The notes: a model not told the origin generated them from the sequence alone. DNA of 13,682 nucleotides from JBHIAG01 sp046758465 (GCA_046758465.1 JBHIAG010000058.1:1-13682); one strand, 5' to 3'. Positions 5,203 to 12,304 are shown, counted from the stretch's first letter. Numbers and translations are program-made.

Positions 5203-6917
5203 AGAGGACCGGGGGCGAGATTGTAGTCCGTGCGCTAGAGGATGAGGAGGTGCCGTTCGCCTTTGGGATCCCCGGCACGCACAACATTGAACTCTATGAC
5301 GCCCTTTCCCGCTCCGAGCGCGTGCGCCCGATCCTAGTTACCGATGAGCAGAGCGCTTCCTTCATGGCCGATGGGGTGTCCCGCTCGTCCGGGAAGCTGG
5401 GGGTGGTCAACGTGGTTCCCGGCGCGGGGCTCACCCACGCGCTCTCGGGGATCGCGGAGGCCTACATGGACGGCGTCCCGATGCTTGTCCTCGCCTGCGG
5501 CATCCGGACGGACACGGCAAGGGCGTTTCAGCTGCACGATGTCGATCAGCTGGCCATGGCGCGCCCCGTCACCAAGGCGCAGTTTCGACCTGAGCAAGGG
5601 TCGGAGATCTACGCGACGATCCGGCGCGCTTGCCGGCTTGCCGCTTCGGCGCCGCCGGGACCGGTAATCGTCGAGATTCCAGCGAACCACTACCTGTTCC
5701 GCCACGAGCCCCGGCTGGATGCGGTCGGGGTCCACCCGTCTTCGCCGCAGGCGTGCGGGCCAGCGGATCTCAACCGCGTGCAGGCTCTGCTGAGGGCCAG
5801 CCGCCGCCCCCTTCTTTACGTGGGGCTCGGCGCGGCGGGTGCCGGCTGCGACCTAGTGGCGCTGGCCGAACGTCTCGACGCCCCCGTGACGACCACCTTC
5901 CAGGGAAAGGGTGTGTTTCCCGAGAATCATCCCCTATGGCTTTGGTGCGGATTCGGCCCGGCGGCGCCTCCCTTTGTGCAGAGGATCGCCGCGACCTGCG
6001 ACCTGACGCTCGCAATCGGCTGTCGGTTTGCCGAGGTCGGAACCGGAAGCTATGGTTTGCGGCCACGCGGGCCGCTCGTGCACGTAGACATCGACGCCTC
6101 GGTGCTGGGCAAGAATTATCCGGCGGAGGTGGCGAGTGTCGCAGATGCCGCCGCCTTTGTCTCCGCTCTGCTTAAGGATGTGCCGCCGCGGGAGGCGGAC
6201 CCGGAGCTTCGGCAGGCGATCCGCACGGGGCACGCGCAGGTTTGGGCTGACTGGGCGCGCCGGGCTAACAGCGAGCGAGTGGCGCCGCCTCATCTGCTGA
6301 GGACCGTTCAGTCGGTTGTGGGCCCGGACGCGATCTACACGACCGACAGCGGCAACGGCACCTTTCTCGGCGTCGAATGCTTGCGCCTCGAGCGGCCGCG
6401 CTCGTTCCTGGCTCCGATTGACTTCTCCTGCATGGGCTACGCGGTGCCGGGAGCGTTGGGGGCCGCTCTCGCCTGTCCAGATCGACCGGTCGTGGCACTT
6501 GCCGGCGACGGCGCGTTCTTGATGACCGGCCTGGAGTTGCTAACAGCATCGCATCTCCAGCTACCTGTAATGGTTCTAGTTCTTCGCGACCGGGAACTCG
6601 CCCAGATCGCCCAGTTCCAGCAGACGGCACTGGCCCGCAAGACCTGCAGCGAGCTGCCCGACTACGACCTGGCAGCGCTTTGTCGTGGCGTTGGCGCCGA
6701 GCATCTTTCGCTCTCCCGGAATGAAGATGTCGAGATTGTCTTACGGCAGGCACGCGCTGTGACGGGAGCGGGGCGGGGCGTCGTAGTGGAAGTGGCGATC
6801 GATTACTCGCAGAGGACCTACTTTACCCGCGGCGTTGTGCGTACAAATCTCGGGCGCTTGCCGTGGCCTGATCGGTTGCGGTTCGTGGCGCGGGCGTTGG
6901 GACGGCGGCTGGGGTGA
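5199..6917 (+). CDS. Thiamine-diphosphate-dependent enzyme, acetolactate synthase/decarboxylase fold
   Basis: The product is 572 residues, the usual length. The N-terminal PYR domain (about 1-170) has FGIPGTHNIELYDAL and catalytic Glu50 in VTDEQSASFMADGVSR. The central domain (about 190-325) contains GLGAAGAGCD and GKGVFPENHPL. The PP domain (about 375-540) has DFSCMGYAVPGALGAAL and the diphosphate/Mg motif AGDGAFLMTG (G436-D437-G438). Where family members end the metal motif with NN or ND, this protein has R463-D464. The family makes or breaks C-C bonds next to a carbonyl (2-oxo acid decarboxylation, acyloin ligation, 2-hydroxyacyl lyase). The context, between an alcohol oxidase and an aldehyde dehydrogenase, favours aldehyde or 2-oxo acid chemistry over branched-chain amino-acid synthesis, and no ilvN or ilvC is near. 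The start overlaps the GMC stop (ATGA), with AAGGAGGAG about 14-16 bases upstream. Confidence 0.88.
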   Translation: MKRTGGEIVVRALEDEEVPFAFGIPGTHNIELYDALSRSERVRPILVTDEQSASFMADGVSRSSGKLGVVNVVPGAGLTHALSGIAEAYMDGVPMLVLACGIRTDTARAFQLHDVDQLAMARPVTKAQFRPEQGSEIYATIRRACRLAASAPPGPVIVEIPANHYLFRHEPRLDAVGVHPSSPQACGPADLNRVQALLRASRRPLLYVGLGAAGAGCDLVALAERLDAPVTTTFQGKGVFPENHPLWLWCGFGPAAPPFVQRIAATCDLTLAIGCRFAEVGTGSYGLRPRGPLVHVDIDASVLGKNYPAEVASVADAAAFVSALLKDVPPREADPELRQAIRTGHAQVWADWARRANSERVAPPHLLRTVQSVVGPDAIYTTDSGNGTFLGVECLRLERPRSFLAPIDFSCMGYAVPGALGAALACPDRPVVALAGDGAFLMTGLELLTASHLQLPVMVLVLRDRELAQIAQFQQTALARKTCSELPDYDLAALCRGVGAEHLSLSRNEDVEIVLRQARAVTGAGRGVVVEVAIDYSQRTYFTRGVVRTNLGRLPWPDRLRFVARALGRRLG

Positions 6918-7022
6918 TGGACCAATCTACGCGCAGGGTTCGGCGCAGCGCGGAGTTTCCCACTCAGAGGAAGTTCCGTTGCAGCGGGATGGGCACTGCG
7001 GCGAGACCCAGGAGCTGATGCC

Positions 7023-8690
7023 ATGCCAGCGGCCGGCGTTGAAGAAAAGGTCGAACATGTTGCCTCCTGTAAGGAGGCTTGGCGCAAACTCGGCGTAGAC
7101 CGAAAATTGGGCTATCTCCTGCAGGTGCGGGCGAACGCCGAGGCCGGCGCCGCGGATTGGGCGCGAACCTGTGGGCGGATTCGGGGAATACCCGAAGGGG
7201 GCTCGGCACCTCATCTGGAGGGTGCGGCCTGGCTGACCGGTGTGGCCCTTTTCGGCTTCGCCCTCGACACGCTGATTCGTAGCTACGAAACCTTTGTTCG
7301 CAGCGGCTCCCTTCCGCCTGCAACCGGGTGGCGGGACCGCCCCGACGGTGGAAGGATCGCCACGCTTTTCCCGTCGCGTTCGCTGGACAGAGTGTTCGCC
7401 CCGGGTTACCGCGGAGAAATCTGGTTCCGACCATGCGCGCCTGGTACCCAATCCCGTGGATTCGCTGAAGGCAAGGGCGGCGTCTGCGGCATCCTGGGCG
7501 CAGGCAATTACGAGGCGCCCCTGGATGTGCTCTCCAAGATGTTCATAGAGAACAAGGTGGTCGTCTACAAACCCAACCCGGTCAACGCGGCCAACCGGAA
7601 GATGGTCGAAGGCATTTTCGCGCCACTGATCCGGGACGGCTATCTTGCGGTCGTTTCCGGCGGGAGCGACATCGGCCAGGCGCTACTGGCCCACCCTGCT
7701 GTGGACGAAATCCTACTGACCGGAGGCATCCAGACCTACAACCAGATCATGTGGGGCGCTGACCCTGTAACCCAGCAGCGAAATCGCGCGGGCGGTCGAC
7801 GGCAGTTCACCAAGCAGCTCGATGCCGAACTCGGGGGCGTTGCTCCCGTCATCGTCGTCCCAGGCCAGTGGACTGAGGCGGAACTCGACCACCACGCCGC
7901 GCAGGTCGTTGCCGCCAAGATGGGCAACGCGGGGCACATATGCGCTTCTCCGCAAGCTCTGGTGCTGGACAAAGCCTGGCCGCAGCGGAAGCAGTTTCTT
8001 GATCGCATACGGCATCATCTCTTCAACGCTCCCCCCGAGTGCTCCTACTACCCCGGCGCGCAGAAGCGACAGCAACGTTTCCACGAAGCCTATCCGCAGG
8101 CTGAAGAACTCGGCCCACAAGAGCCTCGGCTGGAAGGGCAAATGAAATCGCTTTTCATTCCCGATGTCCCGCTGGATTCCTTTGTCGCCAAAGAGGAAGC
8201 CTTCTGTTTGGTGCTGGCTGAAACTTCTTTGGAAGGCACCGGGGGGGACCCGGGGACGTTTCTCGCCAGGGCAGTTGACTGCTGCAACCAGCATCTCTAC
8301 GGGACGCTTTCCTGCACCCTTCTGGCGGACCCGCGCACGCAAAGGAACCTGGGCAGCCGGCTGGACGACGCCATAGCCGCGCTGCACTACGGAACCATCG
8401 GCGTAAACACGTGCGGCCTGATGGTAACCTTCTTCCCGCCTCTTCCCTGGGGGGCGTACCCGGGCCACACGCCTGAAGACATCCAGAGCGGCGTTGGGAC
8501 AATCAACAACACATTGATGTTTGAAGGCGTCGAGAAGTCGGTGCTCTGGACTCCATTCGTCTCCCCGCTCCACCCGCAGCCCGGGACTGCCCGGGACAAG
8601 GCGATCGGTCGCCGTATGGGACGTTACGCCCTGCGTCCTTCGTATGCGCGGATTGCCAGGCTGGTCAGTGCGGTGGTTCTGGGGATTTGA
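7023..8690 (+). CDS. Aldehyde dehydrogenase family protein
   Basis: The product is 555 residues, longer than the usual ALDH of about 490. The expected residues are present: Asn162 in GILGAGNYEAP, Lys183 in VYKPNP, a Gly-rich turn LLTGG (231-235), general base Glu269 in DAELGGVAPVIV, catalytic Cys307 in GNAGHICASPQALV, and Glu392 in KEEAFCLVLAE. It should therefore oxidise an aldehyde with NAD(P)+, or act as an acyl-CoA-type reductase in reverse. The segment LPWGAYPGHTPEDIQSG near 475-490 and a basic tail after 525 mark a distinct subfamily. The extra 110 residues at the N-terminus may form a helical cap. The ATG at 7023 has GGAG eight bases upstream. A gap of 105 bp separates it from the ThDP gene, with no terminator, so it belongs to the same operon. 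The substrate is probably the product of the upstream enzymes; this is inference. Confidence 0.85.
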   Translation: MPAAGVEEKVEHVASCKEAWRKLGVDRKLGYLLQVRANAEAGAADWARTCGRIRGIPEGGSAPHLEGAAWLTGVALFGFALDTLIRSYETFVRSGSLPPATGWRDRPDGGRIATLFPSRSLDRVFAPGYRGEIWFRPCAPGTQSRGFAEGKGGVCGILGAGNYEAPLDVLSKMFIENKVVVYKPNPVNAANRKMVEGIFAPLIRDGYLAVVSGGSDIGQALLAHPAVDEILLTGGIQTYNQIMWGADPVTQQRNRAGGRRQFTKQLDAELGGVAPVIVVPGQWTEAELDHHAAQVVAAKMGNAGHICASPQALVLDKAWPQRKQFLDRIRHHLFNAPPECSYYPGAQKRQQRFHEAYPQAEELGPQEPRLEGQMKSLFIPDVPLDSFVAKEEAFCLVLAETSLEGTGGDPGTFLARAVDCCNQHLYGTLSCTLLADPRTQRNLGSRLDDAIAALHYGTIGVNTCGLMVTFFPPLPWGAYPGHTPEDIQSGVGTINNTLMFEGVEKSVLWTPFVSPLHPQPGTARDKAIGRRMGRYALRPSYARIARLVSAVVLGI

Positions 8691-8696
8691 CTTTGC

Positions 8697-8829
8697 CCAG
8701 GTTGACATCGCTGGCGAAGACTTGGGGCAGAACCTCCTGATAAGCCTCGGATCCAGCTTGGCTTCCCTGAGCCGATAGCCCGTACCAAGCTTCTGGAGCA
8801 TCCTGTGATTTCGGCCGACACGACCCGCT
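8697..8829 (-). pseudogene. Decayed N-lobe of a Hanks-type Ser/Thr protein kinase
   Basis: Minus-strand reading gives VGRNHRMLQKLGTG, which resembles the glycine-loop strand of acidobacterial kinases (family pattern: hydrophobic-GRYRIL-x-KLG-x-GGMG). After a short damaged stretch and a frame change it gives EVLPQVFASDVN, which resembles the strand-3 region (ALKVLPEVFASDP). Both pieces are in the right order on one strand, but the GGMG-x-V part is missing (about 15 bases too short). No start, catalytic loop or C-lobe remains. It ends within a few bases of the ALDH stop. The match is from memory of the family. Confidence 0.5.
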
Positions 8830-8910
8830 AGCTCACGCCTTGGTGTTGCAACCACTTAGGAGCGCGTCAGATCGCACACTGTTGACACACGATCCCGGTA
8901 GTGGTCTGAA

Positions 8911-8931
8911 CTCTGGTTGCCCAAACCAGAG
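8911..8931. repeat. Perfect 8-bp hairpin between convergent transcription units
   Basis: Arms CTCTGGTT (8911-8918) and AACCAGAG (8924-8931) enclose a 5-base loop. It lies between the end of the ALDH operon (plus) and the end of the sigma-factor operon (minus). It has no T-run on either side, so it is not a classical intrinsic terminator. It could still block both transcripts or be part of the relic DNA. Confidence 0.45.
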
Positions 8932-8997
8932 GCTGCCACGACAATCGCCTGAGTCACAACGACGCCCCGTACCAAAAGAAAACGTTTGATACACTCC

Positions 8998-9130
8998 GCG
9001 TTGACGACGCTGAAGATAGCCGTGTTCGCCCCGATGCCCAGAGCTAGCGTCAGCACCGCCACGGTGGTGAAGCCGGGGTTCCGCCCCAGCATCCGAAAGC
9101 CGTAGGCAGATCCTGCCACAGCGTTCCCAT
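8998..9130 (-). pseudogene. Frameshifted N-terminus of a MacB-like ADOP ABC-transporter permease
   Basis: On the minus strand GGAGGT and an ATG at 9130 start MGTLWQDL. A one-base loss in the next codon (CC where CGC is expected) shifts the frame, after which the protein continues YGFRMLGRNPGFTTVAVLTL and ALGIGANTAIFSVVNA. This is the hallmark N-terminus and first membrane helix of the duplicated orphan permeases of Acidobacteriota, normally about 800 residues. Homology stops abruptly near 8998 and the rest is missing, so this is a truncated pseudogene with its original ribosome binding site still intact. Confidence 0.85.
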
Positions 9131-9149
9131 CACCCTACCTCCAGCAGGC

Positions 9150-9458
9150 TCATTCGAGTCTGGTGGCGGCATTATCCAAACTAGGCGCAGCCTCATGGTG
9201 CCAGGTGGCCAGCAGCAGGATTTTACCGTTGACGGGGGAGACGTGGATGTAGAAGACGCGCCCGTCAACTTCCAGGTCGTAGAAGCCGTCGCGGCGGGGG
9301 TCGGGGCGGACAATGATGTCGCTCCCCTCCATCCCGCGGTCTGGCTCGCGGCAGGCTCGGGTCAACTCACTAAGCAGGGCGCGGAGCTGGTCGACGCGCT
9401 CGACCGGATAGCCGCGCAGGTTGTCAATGTCGATGGGATGGCTCGGTCGGAACCTCAT
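9150..9458 (-). CDS. Small conserved-type hypothetical protein coupled to an ECF sigma factor
   Basis: The product is 102 residues, soluble, with no signal peptide or membrane helix. An N-terminal helical part (VERVDQLRALLSELTRAC) is followed by a beta-rich part with FYDLEVDGRVFYIHVSPVNG and KILLLATW. I do not recognise a characterised family; similar short proteins occur beside sigma factors in Acidobacteriota as hypotheticals. The ATG at 9458 shares one base with the sigma stop (TAATG) and has GGAG seven bases upstream, inside the sigma gene, which indicates translational coupling and a shared job. An anti-sigma role is possible but unproven, since no zinc-finger (HxxxCxxC) motif is present. 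A longer reading starting at 9530 exists, but its extra 24 codons overlap the sigma gene and lack a ribosome binding site. Confidence 0.65.
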   Translation of the reverse strand: MRFRPSHPIDIDNLRGYPVERVDQLRALLSELTRACREPDRGMEGSDIIVRPDPRRDGFYDLEVDGRVFYIHVSPVNGKILLLATWHHEAAPSLDNAATRLE

Positions 9459-10207
9459 TAGGAAGCTCCGCAGAAATTCATTTGTCCTTCGCAACAAGAC
9501 TGGCAGGTGGGTTGGCCATCGCGGCCCCACGGCCTAACCGAATTGACTGTAAGTGCCTTACTGACGGAACGGCCACTCCCGTCCGGCCTTTGGGTGCCCG
9601 CTCCTGCGACGACCTTGTGGTACAACCGGACACTCGGTTCCATTTTCCGGCGCAGTTCCTTCTTGGCGCGAAATATCAATGTCTTCACCGAATTCGGTCC
9701 CATGCCCAGCGCCTTGGCAATCTCGTTGTAACTCATCTCGCTGTAGTACCGCAGAAGCAGCGGGAAGCGGTAATGGTCGGGCAGCCGGTCGACTAGTTCT
9801 CTTACCCGCTGCCGCTGTTCACCGTTGAGTACCTGCGACAGGGGAGAGGCCTCCGCCCCTTCCGGCACGGTGGCGGTCACATCTTCCGCTGCAAACAGCC
9901 GTGCTTCCACCTCCCGCCGCCGCAGCCTGTCAATGGAATGGTGGCTGGCCACACTCAACAGCCACGGCAAGAACGGCAGAGAGGGATTATGGCTGACCAA
10001 TGCGCACTGTATCTTCACGAACACCTCAGCGGCGGCATCCTCGGCATCTTCCTGCCTGCCCAAGAGCCGGCGGCACCGCCCGAGAACCCAGTGATAGTAC
10101 GAGTTATACAGTTCACCAAATGCATCATGCTCACCTCCACGGGCCCGCTCGACAACAGCGCGAAGTCTGGCATCCTCCATTCTGCTTGAGGTTGATTTCG
10201 GCTTCAT
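9458..10207 (-). CDS. ECF-type sigma-70 family RNA polymerase sigma factor
   Basis: The product is 249 residues. Region 2 (about 28-98) contains AFGELYNSYYHWVLGRCRR, a DAEDAAAEVFVKI core and LPWLLSVASHHSIDRLRR. Region 4 (about 128-190) contains VRELVDRLPDHYRFPLLLRY and the helix-turn-helix SYNEIAKALGMGPNSVKTLI. It directs RNA polymerase to a dedicated set of promoters. Residues 191-249 form an unusual tail ending with Cys-rich TCQSCCEGQMNFC. The ATG at 10207 has GAGGG six bases upstream. A longer start at 10336 would add 43 Arg/Pro-rich residues unlike a sigma N-terminus, and would begin inside the repeat cluster of the promoter region. It is coupled to the small gene downstream by TAATG and is divergent from the winged-helix/TPR gene, which may be its target or co-regulator. 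Confidence 0.88.
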   Translation of the reverse strand: MKPKSTSSRMEDARLRAVVERARGGEHDAFGELYNSYYHWVLGRCRRLLGRQEDAEDAAAEVFVKIQCALVSHNPSLPFLPWLLSVASHHSIDRLRRREVEARLFAAEDVTATVPEGAEASPLSQVLNGEQRQRVRELVDRLPDHYRFPLLLRYYSEMSYNEIAKALGMGPNSVKTLIFRAKKELRRKMEPSVRLYHKVVAGAGTQRPDGSGRSVSKALTVNSVRPWGRDGQPTCQSCCEGQMNFCGAS

Positions 10208-10327
10208 GGCTAACCCTCTTGTGCAGGCTCGCGACTGCGCCGTGGTTTTTGGCCACACGCGCCGCCGCTTGTTGCTGACTTTCCCCGACGTGGGCGGGTA
10301 CCTCAATGGCGCGGAGGTTAAAGAAGA

Positions 10328-10346
10328 GTCACGCATACGTCACGCA
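10328..10346. promoter_or_regulatory. Two GTCACGCA direct repeats, 11-bp period
   Basis: GTCACGCA occurs at 10328-10335 and 10339-10346, three bases apart, so both copies lie on the same face of the helix. Direct repeats of 7 bp plus 4 bp spacing are the classic layout bound by OmpR/PhoB-type winged-helix dimers. The site lies in the divergent region, and the flanking gene at 10430 encodes such a domain. Autoregulation is inference. Confidence 0.55.
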
Positions 10347-10373
10347 GTAACTCCCCTTCTACGAAGGAGTTAC
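10347..10373. promoter_or_regulatory. Dyad/hairpin abutting the direct repeats
   Basis: GTAACTCC (10347-10354) and GGAGTTAC (10366-10373) are perfect inverted arms. The inner bases add TTC/GAA with a two-base bulge and a 3-base loop. The dyad begins at the base where the second direct repeat ends and lies 57 bp before the GTG at 10430, compatible with an operator for either divergent gene. Confidence 0.55.
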
Positions 10374-10429
10374 ACAGCCGCCTCCTCGCGTGGTAGACTC
10401 GACGGGCCCGGGGGCCTCGGGAGGGTTCC

Positions 10430-12304
10430 GTGCCAGAAGCCACCCGCTCACCTCAACCCATACGCTTCGGGGTTTTCGAGCTCGACCTGCGCGCGGGCGA
10501 GCTGCGCAAGAAAGGGGTCAGGGTCAAGCTCCAGGAACAACCGTTCCAGATTCTGCTCATGCTCTTGGAGCAGCCCGGTGAGGTAGTGACGCGGGAGGAG
10601 TTGCGCCAAAAGCTCTGGCCCGAGGGCACCTTCGTCGATTTCGAGCATGGCCTCAACGCTGCGGTCAACCGTCTCCGGGACGCGCTGGATGATTCCCCTG
10701 ATACCCCCCGCTTTGTCGAAACCATCCCCCGCCGTGGTTACCGCTTCATCGCCCCGGTCGGGGGCGCGGGCATCCCCTCCGCGCGTTTACCAGCAACCCT
10801 AGCCCGGCCTCGGATGGCGTGGTGGATAGGACTCGCCTTGCTGGGCCTCACCGTGGCCGTACTTGCGCTGCTGATCGGATTCAATGTGGGTGGGCTGCGC
10901 CAGCGCCTGCTCGGGGGCGTGGCGCCGGGAGAAATCACCTCCATCGCCGTGTTGCCGCTGGAAAACCTCTCGCACGACCCCGCGGACGATCCCTTTGTGG
11001 ACGGCATGACCGAGGAAGTGATTACCCAACTCGGAAAAATCAGCGCCCTGGAAAGGGTGATTTCTAGACACTCGGTCATGCAGTACAAAGACACCGACAA
11101 GCCCCTGACGGAGATCGCGCGGGAGTTGAACGTGGACGCGGTTATCGAAGGCTCGGTGCTGCGGGTGGGCGAGCGGGTGCGGATCAATGTGCAGTTGATC
11201 CAGCCGCTGCCGGAACGGCACCTGTGGGCCGAGAGCTACGAGCGCGACCTCAGCGACGTGCTGGCCTTGCACGCCGAGGTGGCGCGAGCCATTGCTAGTG
11301 AGATCAAGCTTGTGCTGACACCCGAAGAAGAGACGCAATTGGCTAGTGCCCCTGCAGTCAATCCCGAGGCCCACAGGGCTTATCTGAGAGGTCGCTATTT
11401 CTGGAACAAGGGCACTCCTGAGGGCTTCAACAAGGCCACTGAGTACTTCCAGGAGGCAAGTGAAATAGACCCGGGCTACGCACCGGCCTACGCCGGGTTG
11501 GCCGATGCCTATTTGGACCTGGCACTAGAGGGACTGCCAGCAGCGGAGACCGAAGCGCGGAGAGACGCAAGGGAAAAATCCAGGGCAGCAGCGCGGAGAG
11601 CCCTGGAGATTGACGACACGCTCAGCGAAGCCCACGTCTCGCTGGCTTCCATCCGGTTCTATTTTGACTGGGACTGGTCTGGTGCTGAGACAGCATTCCA
11701 GCGCGCTATAGAGCTGAACCCGAGCAATGCGTTAGCTCGCCAGTGGCACTCTGACTTTTTGTCGGCGATGGGGAGTCATGAGGAAGCCATTGAAGAGGCG
11801 AAACGCGCCGAAGAGCTGGATCCTCTCTCGCCGCTCGCAAGCAATGTTGTGGGGGCGGCGTTCTACTACGCGCGCCAATACGATCAAGCGATCCAGCAAT
11901 ACCAGAAGACGCTGAAGCTTGACGCGAACTTTCCTCCGGCACTCGGGAGGCTCGGGCATGCTTATCTACAGAAGGGCTTACATGAGGAAGCCCTCGCAGC
12001 GTGGCAAAAGATGGAATCTGTTTCCGGCAATGAGGAGATGGCGAAGGCCTACGCAGAGTTAGATCTCGAGGATGCCCTGCATAAGCGGCTCGATCGAGTC
12101 AAGGGCCCCTCGCTGGCAGCCGGCTGGGGCGCTATTGCCAGAATCCATGCAATCCTCGGTGAGAAGGACGAAGCGTTCGCTTGGCTGGAAAAGGCCTATG
12201 AAGAGCACGAGTTTGTTTCCCTCAAGGTGCATCCAGGGTATGACCCTCTCCGCTCTGACCCGCGCTTCCAAGACCTGCTGCGCCGCATGAACTTCCCCCA
12301 GTAA
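10430..12304 (+). CDS. CadC-type winged-helix protein with TolB-like and TPR domains
   Basis: The product is 624 residues. Residues about 10-108 are an OmpR/CadC winged helix (IRFGVFELDLRAGELRKKG, QEQPFQILLMLLEQPGEVVT, a VNRLRDAL recognition helix, and the RRGYRFIAPV hairpin). Residues 129-151 are one membrane helix. Residues about 169-300 are a TolB/FlgO-like domain typical of this class (SIAVLPLENLSHDPADDPFV). TPR repeats fill about 310-615. The DNA-binding part would be cytoplasmic and the TPR part periplasmic, giving a one-component membrane-bound regulator whose signal is unknown. The GTG start has GGGAGGG four bases upstream, and homology begins near residue 10. The gene is divergent from the sigma gene across 222 bp that contain repeat and dyad sites it could bind. 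No terminator is evident in the 192 bp before the next element. Confidence 0.88.
   Translation: MPEATRSPQPIRFGVFELDLRAGELRKKGVRVKLQEQPFQILLMLLEQPGEVVTREELRQKLWPEGTFVDFEHGLNAAVNRLRDALDDSPDTPRFVETIPRRGYRFIAPVGGAGIPSARLPATLARPRMAWWIGLALLGLTVAVLALLIGFNVGGLRQRLLGGVAPGEITSIAVLPLENLSHDPADDPFVDGMTEEVITQLGKISALERVISRHSVMQYKDTDKPLTEIARELNVDAVIEGSVLRVGERVRINVQLIQPLPERHLWAESYERDLSDVLALHAEVARAIASEIKLVLTPEEETQLASAPAVNPEAHRAYLRGRYFWNKGTPEGFNKATEYFQEASEIDPGYAPAYAGLADAYLDLALEGLPAAETEARRDAREKSRAAARRALEIDDTLSEAHVSLASIRFYFDWDWSGAETAFQRAIELNPSNALARQWHSDFLSAMGSHEEAIEEAKRAEELDPLSPLASNVVGAAFYYARQYDQAIQQYQKTLKLDANFPPALGRLGHAYLQKGLHEEALAAWQKMESVSGNEEMAKAYAELDLEDALHKRLDRVKGPSLAAGWGAIARIHAILGEKDEAFAWLEKAYEEHEFVSLKVHPGYDPLRSDPRFQDLLRRMNFPQ

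Noticed and set aside
7713..8855. 380-codon minus-strand frame opposite the ALDH gene
   Set aside because: Antisense shadow of a real ALDH with all catalytic residues; only its first part outside the ALDH gene resembles the kinase relic.
9459..9530. 24-codon N-terminal extension of the small sigma-linked protein
   Set aside because: It lies entirely within the sigma coding region; the TAATG junction with GGAG at 9458 is a better start.
10208..10336. 43-codon N-terminal extension of the sigma factor
   Set aside because: Basic Pro/Arg-rich sequence with no ribosome binding site, beginning in the repeat cluster; the ATG at 10207 has GAGGG at six bases.
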